64,000 nt of DNA from Trichoplax adhaerens (taxonomy: Eukaryota; Placozoa; Uniplacotomia; Trichoplacea; Trichoplacidae), in the NCBI RefSeq assembly GCF_000150275.1, contig NW_002060954.1:186287-250286 (forward strand). The letters are read 5' to 3'. Below are positions 31,501 through 45,512 of the stretch, piece by piece. Below the pieces are notes generated by a model, which saw only the letters and a program-made list of their open reading frames with translations, searched no databases and was not told the origin of the DNA. The first letter of the stretch is position 1; each line of letters opens with the position of its first letter. The position numbers were made by a program, and so were the translations under genes.

Positions 31501-34500
31501 AGGCGTATTTCACTTTGTAAAAATTTTGATTCTAGATCTATTTGCTCTACGCTTGCATAATGTATATTATGTGATTTTTTTTGAGTTCCCTAGTATCTTT
31601 TTATTTTAGTTGATATTTATTACAATAATCACACTAATTGCGATGACTCCTTTTTATCTAAGAAATGGAATCAAAATTGACTATTTTTAACATGCAGGAC
31701 CTTTAAAAGAGGTACATTTGCCGAAGAGTGCAGATAGGAAGGGAAACATCGGCTTTGCTTTTGTTAAATTTGCTACTCCAGCAGATGCCATTAGAGCTGC
31801 AAACGACTTAGACGGCGCAATTTTTCTTGTTAGTTCAAGTAAATAAAATTAACTTGTATCCATTTCAACCTGCTAGATATAGCATTAATAATGTTTGTAA
31901 CCATATAGTCATATTTGTACAGTAGATTCATTTTAGTGTGATGTTTACTTAATGAAAATCGATGATCATAAACCATAATATACTAAATTAATCTGTTACT
32001 GTACCAACGGAAAGTTAATACTTTTTTATAATTATACATATCATGTCGTACAGACCTGCAGATAACTTGCCATAAATCTTTTGCAATACTAACGTAATCA
32101 AATGCTACAATTGTTAAAGGGTAGAATTATACATTTGCTGCCGGGTAGAGAAGATTATTCCACCTCTAACTCCAGTAACGATAATCGTTAGTAGTTTTTT
32201 ATTTACGAAATTATTACGTAACACTTAGACCACGTTATCCAAATGTCAAAGCAAGCTTACCAGCTTACGTGCTTACCTAATACCGAAACGCTATTTTAGT
32301 TGAAACCGGATCCAGTCTGACGTCTAAATCATATAAAAAAAACGCCAATAGCTCCCGTAAGAAATTAAGTGAAAGGTAATGAAATTTTGCATTGACGCAC
32401 TGCAAATTAAATGAATGTTCGCTGCCCTTTCATTAAGCAAGTATTCATTACCTATAGTCCACACAATTGGAATTCTCTATTCTTGAATCAAAACGCTGTT
32501 CTCGATGCTTTGGCCTCAAAACTTGATGCTGATAAAGCTAAAATACTAGATACTGTAAATCACACATAAGAGTACACTATAGATCGAATGTAGTAGTCTT
32601 GTGGTGTTCAATTAGCGAATGTTTATTTCTATCTTTAGGAAATTGATCAAAGTATGGCTGTAAGATTAGCTTTAGGAGAAACAAAATTAGTGGCAGATAC
32701 CCGTAGTTTCTTGATGTCTCATGCTGTAAATCTAGAATCATTAACAAAAGTAAGCAGTAAACCGATTATATAGGTATATGAATTATAATAACACCAGTAG
32801 ACAAAGTATGGCATACGTATCATACAAAGCGAAGGTAGTCATAAAAATCTGACTAGCTTGCTTATTTATGTATATATTTTAGCCTTGTAAAGAGAGAAGT
32901 AAAACAGTCATTATTGTTAAAAATTTACCTTTTGGAACCAAGAAAAACGAACTCTGCGAACTTTTTTCGGAGTATGGATCAATTGAGCGTGTAATTATTC
33001 CGCCCTCCGGTATCACAGCACTCGTTGAATATACCAAAGATATCGAAGCTAGAAATGGATTTCGAAAGTTGGCTTACAGCAAGGTAATATTTGATATCAT
33101 CTCTTTTGCTTAATGAATCCGATACAGAACCCTCAATATTATGAGTATAGTATTATGACTGCAATAATGAAGTCTTTCGTCTTGTCTGTGTAATAGTTTA
33201 AAAGCAGTCCACTATATTTGGAATGGGCGCCCATTGATGTATTTAATGCAGCTAGTGGATCTTCAATTGATAATAACAATGGGATTGATGACTCCGCAAA
33301 GCCTCCTAACTGCGAAATCCTCAGTACAGTATTATTTCTGTCCATTACTCATAGCATATGTGATTATGTCTGTAGTTTGTAAAATGTATAAATCACTGTA
33401 TCTACTTATTTGTGGACGAAGATGGGAAGGTAGATGCCAAGACTCAAAATTTACAGCGCACAATTTTTATCAGAAATCTAAATTTTCAAACTGATGAATG
33501 CCGGCTACGTAAGGTATATCATTTGTATTTTAGACTTGGTTCTGGATTACTTGCACAATTAACCAATAAATTCTTTCAGGAATTTCGAAAATTTAGTGAA
33601 CCCGTGAGTGTCTTTATTCCAAAGAAAAAGACTTCGAATAAGCCGCGTATGCATATACCTTTTTTTCCATTCAATGTCTCTAACGAATTATTAAACCCGA
33701 GTGCTCTAATAGACACTAATCATCTTTAGATCAAAAGATTTCTATGGGTTTTGGATTTATAGAATATAGAAACCGAGAAGATGCCGAACGGACAATCAAG
33801 GATTTACAGGTGCTCTCATTAGATATCATGCTAATTATGCTTTTCTGCCATTTGGCTTCTTCATTTATTCAGATAATTCTGATTATATTGAATGAAGCGT
33901 AATACAAAACACATCTAACGTAGCTGCTCTTATTAGCACTGTGAGGTAGATGGACGTCGATTGGAGTTAGAAATTTCTACGTCAACACAGCATTCGTTAG
34001 TTACACTCAAGTTTGCGAAATCAATTAAAATATTTCATAATAAATCAATAAATGTTCATTTCTTACAGCCAAACTTCAACTATCAAGAAAAATATGTCTG
34101 TTAGTAACAAACCAAATACAACTAAGATCCTTGTGAAAAACTTGCCATTTGAGGCTACGAAATCAGAAGTGAAGCAAATTTTTAGGTTTGTATGCTTCAG
34201 ATTGAAATGATACAACTTGCTTCAACAAAAACTTCATCCTTGACAGTCTTATTTAATGATAATTATATATAATTAATGATAGTGTGTTCGGTGAGATAAA
34301 GTGTATAAGAATCCCTAGAAAATATGGCCAGCGAAAACAGCATCGAGGCTTCACGTTTATAGAATTCATTACGAAAGCTGATGCAAAGGTGATAAATACC
34401 TATGAATGCCACTGTCATATTCCAATTGCTATGATGGATGGCTTTGCTACTTTAATTTTGTAAAACTGTTAGCGCAACGACTTCGAAGAAAAGCAAACAC

Positions 34501-34982
34501 TTGTGTGTTAGAAATAATTCACCCTTTAATTGCAGTCTCGGCGCACCATTTCTCATACTGTACTGTGTTCACTAATTGCAATTATTAATAGAAATAGTTA
34601 TATTGCCCTAAATTATTTAAAGAATATTCGTAATAATAATGTGTATTAATGCGGTTCTAATCTCTGCTCTGTCCTTGCGTTCGCTATTCATCAAGTAATA
34701 AAGCTTTTTCTAATTAACCATAGAGAGCCTTTACAGCTTTACAAGATAGCACACATTTATACGGTCGCCGTTTGATCTTACAATGGGCCGAAGAAGACCA
34801 GGATATCACGGCTATTCGACAAAAAACTGCTACAAAATTTTTTACTGGTAAGGCATTCCGATGTAAAATTTTTAGCTTAGCTGGTCCGGCATGTCGTTGA
34901 AATAAAATTGGTGTATCATTATTATAACCTATACGTTACAGGCCGAGCATCCAAGAAGGTTAAGCTAGATTATGGAGAATAA
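28556..34982 (+). CDS. RBM19: RBM19 (Mrd1-type) multi-RRM ribosome biogenesis protein
   Basis: Nucleolar RNA-binding protein needed for early 18S pre-rRNA processing. Six RRMs are readable. RRM1 starts at the ATG (MSRLVVKNLPCNISEDRLRA). RRM2 is at 30.5-31.0 kb (ITIKLRGLPFDVNE, GVAFVDFTNEEDA). RRM3 is at 31.3-31.8 kb (GRLFLRNLAYCC, IGFAFVKFATPADA). RRM4 is at 32.9-33.1 kb (VIIVKNLPFGT). RRM5 is at 33.4-33.8 kb (RTIFIRNLNFQTDE, MGFGFIEYRNREDA). RRM6 is at 34.1-34.8 kb (KILVKNLPFEATKSE, HRGFTFIEFITKADA). Main exons: 28556-28774, 28969-29121, 29237-29269, 30442-30585, 30743-30893, 30981-31084, 31166-31216, 31310-31385, 31698-31828, 32120 to about 32186, 32300-32375, 32458-32554, 32639-32749, 32883-33083, 33197-33328, about 33376-33513, 33580-33646, 33730-33809, 33937-34010, 34069-34185, 34283-34388, 34724-34847, 34942-34982. 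These give about 830 aa. The linker between RRM1 and RRM2 may hold further small exons, for example 29906-29969. Confidence 0.94.
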
Positions 34983-35577
34983 TGGTGGTTTACCTCTATG
35001 GATGCGTTTTTTAATGTCAGATACCTACATGTTCGTTATACATGTATTAGTTATAATTATCAATGGCTATCGTTTAGCTGAATCTTCGCCTATTAAATTA
35101 AATTATTTTACTATGCTATTTCTTGATACACTCTAAAAATAGAAAAGAGTCCTTCGCAGGATCAGAATATTTGTCAATAGTTAACTAACAGAGAGTAACA
35201 GTAACCAAGCTTATTTCGTTTTTATGCTAAGCAAAGTTGCCGGATCGAAGTTTGTGTCGACATCAATTAAAGTATAGTGTATAGTTTAAGGTCTGACAAT
35301 GTATCACATCACATAACATTTAATAAACATTTTATCTTTCCCGGATTACAATAAAAAATAATTAATGCATCATTACTAGTTCATAGTGGAAAAATAAGGT
35401 ATAATTAATTCTAAGTTATCCATGTAACATTTTTTACAAGACTTCATTTGCAATGCCTATACAGAAGTACACGTAACCGTTTTCGTTCCATGTGCCATTA
35501 CAATAGGGGGCAAGTTCTCTAGAGATACGAATTGCATTTGATTATATATACAATTATAATAAACTGTAAACTTTTCA
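34983..35577. other. convergent intergenic region, no gene seen
   Basis: About 600 bp between the facing stop codons of RBM19 and SLC12A9; presumably both 3' UTRs. No repeat cluster. Confidence 0.6.
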
Positions 35578-38500
35578 TTATACTCTAAATATAGTCACAA
35601 CAATTTCAATACCGGATAGTTTGTCAATTTCGGACAGAAAACAAGTATATTCATTCTCTCTGTTAGGTATTTGCGGTAGAGACGTGAATATAACACCTAT
35701 GCATGAACACGAAGGAAAACATTAATTCGAAGCCAACACATAGGACTGAGAACAGACAACAGTCCTAAGTTGTATTAAAACAAAGCATTCCTGGTACACT
35801 TACTAGCATTACTAGAATGAGTCCGAATCAGTCGATTTACTTGCGAAGGCGTCGGATTAACGCACTGTTTCAATAAGAGAGCAAGTATTTATAACACTCC
35901 AAAGCGATATGATTATTCATTCATTGTAGTTATACAGAAATCCTTCGAAACTAATGCGCAACTTACATTACCTGAATGCAATCGCTTCCGTGACTATTAG
36001 CATGTATTGAGGGACTTAGTTTCGAATTAAAAGTAACAACCTTATGCACATATTGTGAGAAATGCAATTTACCGTAACATTTAAAAATAGCTATTTCTTT
36101 TACAGTCTAATGAAAACGGTCAAGTCCGCCTGTCATCAAATATGCAGTCCAACCTTGACTTCAGCAGGTATCCGTAGATCTTTTAATAGTTTCTGAATTC
36201 TATCATAAAGACTTTCCTCCATTACTTGATTATCTGTTTGTAAATATAGTAACATAGGCCCTCTTTATGATACTTTTAACATTACGACCAAAAAACAATC
36301 CGTCAATTATGAACAAACCCGAAACAGCTAAAACACGCAGCTTTAAATTAGACCAGTGCGGCACCATATGTAAGATACAACCAAGCTGGAGTACCAAGTA
36401 ATACGTGTTATCATATACATCTGTGGTTCATATCAATAATAATGCCTGTTACGTTCAATATCACATTAATTAATAAGGTCTTATAACGAAAAGATCATAT
36501 AGCTACCAGAACTAGCACTAAAGGGCCATATATCTATAATAAAATAAATTTTCTGCTTTAGCCATCATGGTTATATAACAGTTGCGAAAATAAATATCTA
36601 TCTATTATATTAGTGAAAGGTTTGTCACATAACCTACCAATGGAGCTTGATGAAATTTTTTTTAGGTTATGAAAACTGGTTATAATCATATCGGCATCAC
36701 ATACGCAGAAATAAAAAAGATATAGTTAATACCAATACACTGTAAACAGTAGTACTTCTGGAATTAAACACTACCACATACTTTCTTACAATCAATACAT
36801 TCTTCTGCATCATAATGGCATCTTTAATAATGCCAACATAATCATGGCTAGATAGTTGTTGACTATCCTACATAATCAAATGGTTATAAAACTTTAAAAT
36901 TTTAGTATCTTTATCCATTCAATATATATAGATTATTAATCATAATTTTCTATAGTTACATTGCATCTTAGCGAAGGAAAATTCGAAGTCAACTGTTTGA
37001 ATTCATCCTCTAAGAAACGCGATAATAAAAGAATTCAAGTACAATATTCATATGTAATATACAACTGGAGTCTATAAATGCACAATAATATCGATTTATA
37101 AATAGGCTAGCATAAAAATAGGAATACCAAATGTGTCAAAATTACGATTCCGGAATAAAAAGCTGAAATGGCTAGAATTTTGTGACAGTTCCTGCAGGTA
37201 GCTTTCAGTAGTATCGAACGGGACACTGTTGTCATAAAAACCTAATACAACAGTATTTGGCTTCATGCCTCCTAAACCTGAAGTCTACGGAAACAGATTA
37301 GAAGACCTCTTGACATAAAGTTAAACAACTTCAGATATACTAAATTACGCGGTAAGTTAACTCGATAGTGTACAATTAGTTGTAGCTTTACACTTACCAA
37401 CATAAGGTTGCGAGCTCCATCACGGACACAATTGGCCGTGGTAATCTCCACAAAAGCTTTTAAATGGCGTTTATCAGCAAAACTTAGCCACCCAAGGAAT
37501 TGAGAACGATGTTTTTCTAATGTCTATAATAAAGGCTTATGTTAAACCGATACTTAAGGATCTTATAAATGATCTTGTACGAAAAAAGTGTAGTATCATC
37601 CTACAGACTACCGATTCACAAAAACGTCCCACAATTACATTCCCTAGTATATATAGTCCACCCTATATAAAAAATTATCAGTACAGTATTAGTTAAGCTT
37701 TTAATACTATCAATAGAGTACATCAACGCTCTGCATTACCTTCTTTAGATTATTGATAAAATCGATCAAAGGATAACAAGAGCGAGGATTTGAGACTAAC
37801 AGCAGAATCTAAAATATTGCCGATTAGATCATATCCATATATACAATAGTGAATAATCGTATTATACATAGTAATATCCTATAACGTCGGTATTGTCTTT
37901 CTGACAGATACTACCGAGAAATAGCAAATATCTACGATATCACACACAAGGTCATTATGCACAAATTCGTAATAGATACATACCTGCGGTCTCCAATATT
38001 TTACATGCTCTTTACGGACATCCAGGCGCAATAAATATTTTCTGACCTAAAGGAAAGAGTCCGAACTAGGTGTTTATGAACACTGCTAATAATATACTGT
38101 TTTCTAATTACGATTCAGAGTCATACGGGTATATCCGTAATTCTTTATTACCTGATGATAAATTACGGCTTGTGAAAGATCACCCCATGGCGTAACGGGA
38201 CCACGAACGGAGATAATTACAAAAAGGACGATCATGACGGCTATAAAGTAACAAACCATTCGTAAGTGCTACTCTTTCAATGATTGTAACATAAATATCC
38301 AATAATGTACTATTGATCAATTGATAGTCGCACGCCGTTATTTCAATTTACCAATCGATATTGTGGCATACAGGGCGTTAATAAAAAACATCAGCACCAG
38401 GCATCCAATTAATCCAAATAGAGCTAGAGAACACAGTGATCCCCCCCGTAAGTCAAAAATAAATGTATTCCATTAGCAAGAATAACATGTTCGTTATAGA

Positions 38501-41500
38501 TTGCAAGTAGAATATCAATTAGGTGTTTATTAATGTTACATTCACTCAACCTTGGTGCCAGGAATAAAATCTAAAAGTAGGCCTATTGACAATAAAATTT
38601 TATAGTAAGTTCCTCTGACAATTATTAAAAAATCATCTTCAAGCTTCTTATATACCTGAAGTTAGGTGCAGATGCAACTCTTAGTAAAAAGCATGCAAAA
38701 TTTGTGGCTCCATAAGATAGCAAATAGAACATGGTAACAATTGGAGCAATAGCATTCAACTCTTTCGCAATTATTATTATCTGCGGGATTAAATCTTTCA
38801 TCAATTGATATTAATTCGATTAAAATGTATTAACAATGCTAAAATGACATAAACCTGAACAAAGAACCATGATAATAAGAGACAACGAAGAGGCTCTCCT
38901 TTCTTTGTCAATTTTGCAAACGGCCTCGTGAAAATACCTTTATACCATTTCATGACAATATAACATTAAAGATCTACACAATAGAATGGTAGAATATATA
39001 TCTAGCCGGATAAGCTTCGAATAGCTCATGTATCAGCTAACATACTAGTCTAATATACCTAAAATATCATCCCGAGCAACAGCTTCGAGTATTCTTGAAG
39101 CGCCTAAGATATATAAAGACTTTAATCATAAATAATCTCTACTACTACTGCAGGCCTAGCTGTCAATTATATCTTGCAACATCAGCCAATAAGTGAATCA
39201 CTCAAAAATATCTAACCTATCTGAGATCAGCAATTTAACAGTAAAACAAATCGTAAGTTGCAGATTATCCGTTAATCTTACCAATTAGTGTACTAAGCGC
39301 TGCAGATAAGGTTGCGGCAAAAACTCCAATGGTTATTAGAGGTGGACATAGATTAATAGCCTAAGTAGTTACTGCAACATTTAGTGTCCGCACAGAATTA
39401 ATTACAATATTGTATATCGAAAAATTTATAGCTAACCTGAATATAGTTATAATTATTCAGTAATAATCCTCTTGAACAAGTAAAACTTGTAAAAGTGACT
39501 AAAACAAATCGAGAAAGACTTTTTTGCTTAACATATAGACTTTGAGCTAGGGAAAGATATGCTAGTTAGATTAAAATAACCTAGTAAAATGTAAACTATA
39601 AATGTTACTCCACACGCTAATAATGTTCCTAAAGGAATGGCTTTACTCGGGTTCTTTAAATCTCCTGAGATATTTGCGCCCGCTAACAATTAAGAAGTAA
39701 AATTTCCTCATTTGATAACTTTATACCGATATTTAAACTAACATTCAGTAAAAGAAAACAACTTACCCATTATACCCGTACATCCGTTAAACAATACTGC
39801 AAAAACACTTTGGAAATCTTGTTTAATTCCTGTGGTAATATCCTCTGTATAATTTGACTATAGAATTATTCCAAAAAATCAAATTTTTAAATGAGTAGGT
39901 GTAAATTAGTTCAGCAGGTTTATATTACGATAGATTGTGATAATTACACATACATATAAATTTTTACGAAACGTTTCAATATCCCAGCCGGTATAAGCAA
40001 AATTTAAAACGGTTTCATTTTCATTCTATTATAAACAGTACAAAGTGAGCCTGAATTAAATAGCCTGATTCCAAATAGATACTTATTATGGCAGAAATTC
40101 ACTATCAAGAAAGCTCCCTAAATCACCGGTTACTTACTAAAATTGATTGATTATTTACAGCAAAGGCTTTTTGAGCAATAAAGCTAACCTAAATATGCCA
40201 CAGGGAAAGAAAATAGCTACTTCCGCTCCTTTTGATATGTAACTAAAGCAGTGATACCGTAATATTATCAGTACATTTATAATTCTTCTTACCACAGACG
40301 AACTGATTGCTACCATAACGGCTAAAAAAATGATAAGCGATGTTTTCGCAAAAATTCCTAGATATTGAAATCATAAAATCCAAAATCTTTACGATAGTGC
40401 AATCCGTCAGCAGTTTACGAACTGATTATACGAACGAACTTTTAATGAAAAATCCGTACCAGCACCGAAAACGCAAACTATTAAACAAAAAAGCAGAACC
40501 AGTGAGCCATAAAGGTATTGCCACCAAGTACTCCCGGGAATCGCTGTAAATTTAATACACTATAGGTTATAAATCACGTATCTCAGTACTTAAAATTATA
40601 ATCATATGTAATAAAATTCTTTACTACCATTAGCTAACTCTCCATCTGGGCCGAAGTTATTTATTACAGCTTCCGTGAAACCTTGATGATATGAAATGAA
40701 AGTAAAAACTTAACACATCCTCAAAAACAATTGGAGATAATTTTAACAAATCTAATAAGCCTTACTGTGAATACTGACATAATAGTTAACAATACCTACC
40801 AATTACGTAAAGAGCAGAAGCGAAGACATTTGCAAAGTAAAAAATAATTCCTATTGATCCTCCCAATTCGGGACCAAGCGCACGACTTATCATAACTGCA
40901 AACATTTTCTTAGGGAAATTATCTCAACTTTGTTCTTATCGTTATATATCTACTATGTAAGAATCAATGTAATACCTATTTCTCAAATATTCTTCAATAA
41001 GGCAGGACTACATTACTATACTGCATCTGTTTAGCAAATAGGTTATACTTTAATTTTCATAAACTCATAAATGGATGGGCTGTATAGATTTTTTAATAGT
41101 ATTCCTTTACAATAAGAGGTAGATTCTGTTGAAATATGCACCATACGCAATCGCATTAAGTAATAGTCGATCAATATATCAAGATACAGTATGCTCCACC
41201 GCCTTTGACTGCCCCATTCGTTGATATAGCAGAAATTGAAAGAACAGTCATACATACTAGACCGTATGCCAGAACCAGCATTCCTATAACTGTTAAAAAT
41301 CCTGCCTAAAAATGATTAGATAATTTAAACAGTAGTCCATGGTAATATCGCTAGTAAAAACGTTTAATGATTTGGTAAAGAAGATTTTTAGTGTCCAAGA
41401 CAGAGATAGATGTGGCACTGAAGTAAAATATAACGCCATAATTTCATCAATACAAACCTTAGGCCTTCACAACATCGAATCTACAGTACAGTATTTTTCG

Positions 41501-42960
41501 ATACACACAAATCTACTTTACAATCTCAGCTTACGATATATTCATAGAAAACGGGTACTAACTTGTCCAACAACAAATCCGAGACGTAAGAACAGAATAA
41601 CGCTAAATATTGATAAAATACATGGAACAACAACACCAAGAAACGTTGATAATTTTCCTTCACGATAATTTCCATCTACATTTAATCATAAAAATTCCAC
41701 AGATTGAGTACAAGCAAATAATTTTAATTGTACAGCTCGGGTTTTTAAATCGCTTTATTAGCCTAACATTCTTGCAAGAACAGTTACTGTATTATGTTAA
41801 TCTTCAAACTTTCGCGCTGTACTGTATAGAGTAGTGAAGAGGCTGAAAACGGTGAGCTACTGATGACTTTGTGTGCTGTACACCAGAAGTATAGTATTTA
41901 AACTCAATAATAAAGTTATGCAACTGGGATGTTACGATATTTACGTATAAATTCTTTCGTTGTTACTCAATTTTTCTATATCTACGCATAAATTTTATTT
42001 AATTTCATTAATTTAATAATTATGATCAACAAATATTAGTTATGTTAATGTACTGTAACTTAGCAACTTTATTGGTGAAGACAGTGCAGGTTCAGGTCAA
42101 AGGAAAATTTGTAAAACACATTGTAAATTCATGCAGCGGTAATTTAACTAACTGGGTATTAAAGTATCAATACAAGCTCAGGCCAATTAGTACTCGCACT
42201 AATAACACGGGAATCAGCAATTAATTACATTATACAGTAAACCAGCCGAAACAATTTAACACTAATTTTTATTGCCACAAATGTGCTCTCGCGCAGCCGG
42301 TCATCACTGTTACTCAGCGGGAATACAGGTACACTCATGTGTACGTTTTCACTATCGGTAATGATTTCTGGCAATGTATTGTTGTATAGCTATATTGCTG
42401 AAATGCTGAAGTTTGCAGAATAACACCATGATTCACGACTGTATATGTTGCGTTAAAAGTGATAGCAAGTATACGATTATAAATTGCTGTTAATAATCAA
42501 TTAATTAATAAACGCGTATACAGTGTAATTTACTTCACAGAGTCAATAACCATAACCCTTTTCGATAGAATTATTTCAAGGTATTGAATGTACAGTATGT
42601 GGTAGCTCATCATAATGCAGTAACCAATCAGATTTTAAAATATGAAATCTGACATCTTACAATAACGCACCAATTATATTAAACTGCAGGAATATCATCA
42701 ATAATTACGTAAGATTCTCCTATTTCTTCCGATAAAGTCAATCATATCCTTATTTTACTTGTCTTTGAGAAGACTAAAATGAATGCCTTACACTGTATTA
42801 CTCAAAGTATCAGTAAGTTTTACGACATTCTTTCAAGCAATTCCAAAATTTTACAGTGTCAAATGATCAGATATTAAAAACACTATGTGTAATTCTTACC
42901 ATTGACATTTGAGTGGCAAGGGGAAAGAAGAGGTTGAACTTCAGTAGGCATTCCAGACAT
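35578..42960 (-). CDS. SLC12A9: SLC12A9-like cation-chloride cotransporter family protein
   Basis: Polytopic membrane protein of the SLC12 family; SLC12A9 orthologues are atypical members reported at lysosomal and plasma membranes, with transport activity less settled than NKCC/KCC. About 32 short exons run from the ATG at 42960 to the TAA at 35578. Readable order: [10 protein letters not shown] and [10 protein letters not shown] (41657-41563), [13 protein letters not shown] (41305-41188), [16 protein letters not shown] (40895-40800), then extracellular and membrane exons. [28 protein letters not shown] (39857-39581), [11 protein letters not shown] (39103-39059), RVASAPNFR (38780-38656), [20 protein letters not shown] (38046-37984), [16 protein letters not shown] (37284-37128) and [12 protein letters not shown] (36233-36154) follow, and the last exon is 35696-35578. 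These match SLC12A9 rather than NKCC or KCC. One small exon near 36.6 kb, between 36790 and 36533, is unresolved. Exons of 20 nt (38570-38551) and 27 nt (36533-36507) occur. Divergent with PPTC7. Confidence 0.93.
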
Positions 42961-42997
42961 TTTCTAATATTAAAAATCACTTTCTATTAACTGTATT

Positions 42998-43265
42998 AAC
43001 TAACTGTACAGTTATACTGTACCAGGCTGTTTTTGAATGAAAGCACCGAGCCGCACAGTGTACTGTACGTACAGTACAGTAGGTAAACGAGTAAAACGGT
43101 GAACTTGTAGAATCTTGTAGCGTACAGTACTGTACTGTACTGTACATGCGTTTATCACGAGATTTACAGCACTGTACTGTACGAGTTGAGTTTCCTTATT
43201 ATTTTTTTTCACTGTACTGTACTGTACAGTACAGTACCGATAATGTACAGTACGTACTGTACGGT
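42998..43265. repeat. TACTGTACAGTA cluster between SLC12A9 and PPTC7
   Basis: Overlapping motif copies at about 43004-43022, 43058-43082, 43121-43146 and 43211-43265. The first is about 45 bp from the SLC12A9 ATG. A further copy, TACAGTACTGTA at about 43654-43666, is about 70 bp before the PPTC7 ATG. Confidence 0.85.
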
Positions 43266-43306
43266 AACAATACTGCTATTAACAGTCATTGGCAGTCTGG
43301 TCAACC

Positions 43307-43508
43307 CGATAAAACCTATCAAGTTGTTAATTTTTCTAACCCGAAATGAGTGCAATCGCTATACAAACACTGTATCAGCGTAGAATTACTGTACTGTACT
43401 TAACCCGTATCCCTCCCGAAACTCGATAAAACCTGATCAAGTTGTTGATTTTCTAACCCGAAATGAGTCCAATCGCTATACGAACACTGTATTAGCGCAG
43501 AATTACTT
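43307..43508 (+). repeat. diverged direct repeat (~85 bp, two copies)
   Basis: Copies at 43307-43391 and 43424-43508 share CGATAAAACCT, AAGTTGTT, TCTAACCCGAAATGAGT, CAATCGCTATAC and AGAATTACT, with scattered substitutions. They lie in the PPTC7 upstream region, followed by a CCCTCCC/GGGTTCGGG-rich tract. Confidence 0.85.
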
Positions 43509-43733
43509 AAACCGAATCCCTCCCTCGGGTTCAGGTCGGGTTTCGGGTAGCTTTTTTAAGGACACTGGATCACAATCCCTCCCTATTTTGCAAGAGTTGC
43601 TGGTCGCCGCCGCGCTTTCTACTACTGTAGTTAACAAATTATCAGGTGCAGCATACAGTACTGTATTTTACCGTATTAGCGAAGTTCAGTGCTACAACGC
43701 GTTAAGCAAGGTACTAGATATTATAGATAGGCC

Positions 43734-45512
43734 ATGAATATTGTATTACGACCTTTCATAATACCACGTCAACTAGCCTCGGCAAGATACCTGATGATTC
43801 ATACAGCACTTCGTTCATATAATGCGCAGAAGCAATTATTTCTTGCAACAAACTATTCCGGATTTTCGAAATCACCAAAAGAGAATCGATTTGTAATTAA
43901 ACAAGAGACATTTGGAGATGACGCTTATTTCATAGTTAATAGCATTTCCTCAAGGTTCGATGTTTTTGGTAGGTACTGTATCTTTTGCAAAGACTATATC
44001 AACGTCACTAAAACAAAATAACTGTACAGTATTACAGTAATATTGCCTCTGTACTGTATGAGTGTATGTATGGATGTGTAGTATGTACTGTACAGTATAG
44101 TACAGCACTTGCTGCAGCCTGCTGTATTGTAACAAATTCGATTTCTGCATGGTTACACTCATTATACAAATATATTTGTATATAAAAATATTAAAATAAT
44201 ACATTGAACAATATATATTTTAAGTTATCACATTTATAATATAGTTTACAGACTATCTCTCATCATGTCCATAATTATCTAACAGGTGTAGCTGACGGTG
44301 TGGGAGGTTGGAAGGAGTATGGAGTGGATCCCTCATTATTCTCTCATCTTTTGATGAAGAATTGCAAAAGCTATGCTAAGAATTATTGCGTTGACTCCGC
44401 CTTTCCTTTAAAAATTTTAAAAACAGGCTACGATACTATGCTATCGGAACATCCAAACCTACTCGGTATTTTTAGAGCTACAGTGCTTGTTTTTACTTTA
44501 TTCTAAAGCATATTCTGTGTACTATAATAATTACGAGTGTGAATATTCGTGAAATATGTCATGGCCAATAATTATAATATAATGCAACATTGACTCGAAC
44601 TACATCTTAGAATCGGCTTACTTGCGTTATGACTGTATCAATAATATATAATTCGCAACTTAACGTCATTGATACTCAGAAATTTTTTTTAATCTTAATT
44701 TTAAGGAAGTAGTACTGCTTGCGTTATGGTTATCGATAAGATTACTGGAATGTTATATTCCGTTAATCTCGGTGACTCTGGATTTGTAATCATTCGAGAT
44801 CATTTTATCATTTATCAATCAAAGGAGCAACAACATTACTTTAATGCTCCATATCAGCTAACATGCAAAACTCCAGATCAGTCGTTTCTTGGAAACATGT
44901 AAGTAAAGCAGTTGCAATAGTTCCTGTTGATAGATCAGTTTACATATACAATGACTTTACTATCAATAATATCAATATAATCGTTTACATTTCTGAACAT
45001 TATTCTTATACGTTAGGCCATCAGAAGCTGATGAATATAGCTTTTTACTCAAAAGTGACGATATTATTATAATGGCAACCGACGGTCTTTTTGATAACAT
45101 GACTGGAAAACAAATATTAGATATTGTTAGTAACCAGCAGGTAAAAATATACTTGTCTTTCTTACTGCTATGCGCGTATTGCTAGAGTAATATATGATTT
45201 TCGCAAAAGCGATCTTCGATTGATTAATTGTGTTCGATTCTCGCTGTTCTATATTTAGCCATCTTATTTGTAGAATATGAGCATTATTCCAGAATTTACA
45301 TTTAGCATCTTCTTAAATTTCTTTCTGATTAGAAACATAATTCTCAGAGAATTGCAAATTGTCTAGTCGAAGAAGCCCGTAAGCTAGCATTCGATGAATG
45401 CTATATATCTCCTTTTGTTAGGAAAGCTAGAATGCATGGAATTTATGCTACAGGTGGAAAACCTGATGATATCACGGTAATAGTGGCTTGTGCCAGATCA
45501 CCGGTACAGTAG
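43734..45512 (+). CDS. PPTC7: PPTC7-like mitochondrial PP2C phosphatase
   Basis: Mn/Mg-dependent Ser/Thr phosphatase of the mitochondrial matrix; family members dephosphorylate COQ7 and support CoQ synthesis and mitochondrial content. Five exons (43734-43968, 44286-44465, 44706-44898, 45017-45140, 45333-45512) close to 303 aa, against 304 in human. The N-terminus (residues 1-40) is rich in Arg/Lys/Ser and acid-poor, as expected for mitochondrial import. PP2C motifs: ADGVGGWKEYGVDPS (metal-binding Asp), SSTACVMVID, LGDSGF, EQQHYFNAPYQL, ATDGLFDN (metal-binding Asp) and GGKPDDITV (final Asp pair). All catalytic acids are present. Tandem with RPH3A downstream, divergent from SLC12A9. Confidence 0.96.

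Noticed and set aside
35813-35875. small plus-strand ORF near 35.82 kb
   Set aside because: The minus strand here is an SLC12A9 C-terminal exon (35864-35804) joined in phase on both sides.
41339-41668. 109-aa plus-strand ORF
   Set aside because: It overlaps the N-terminal membrane exon of SLC12A9 on the other strand and has no family resemblance.
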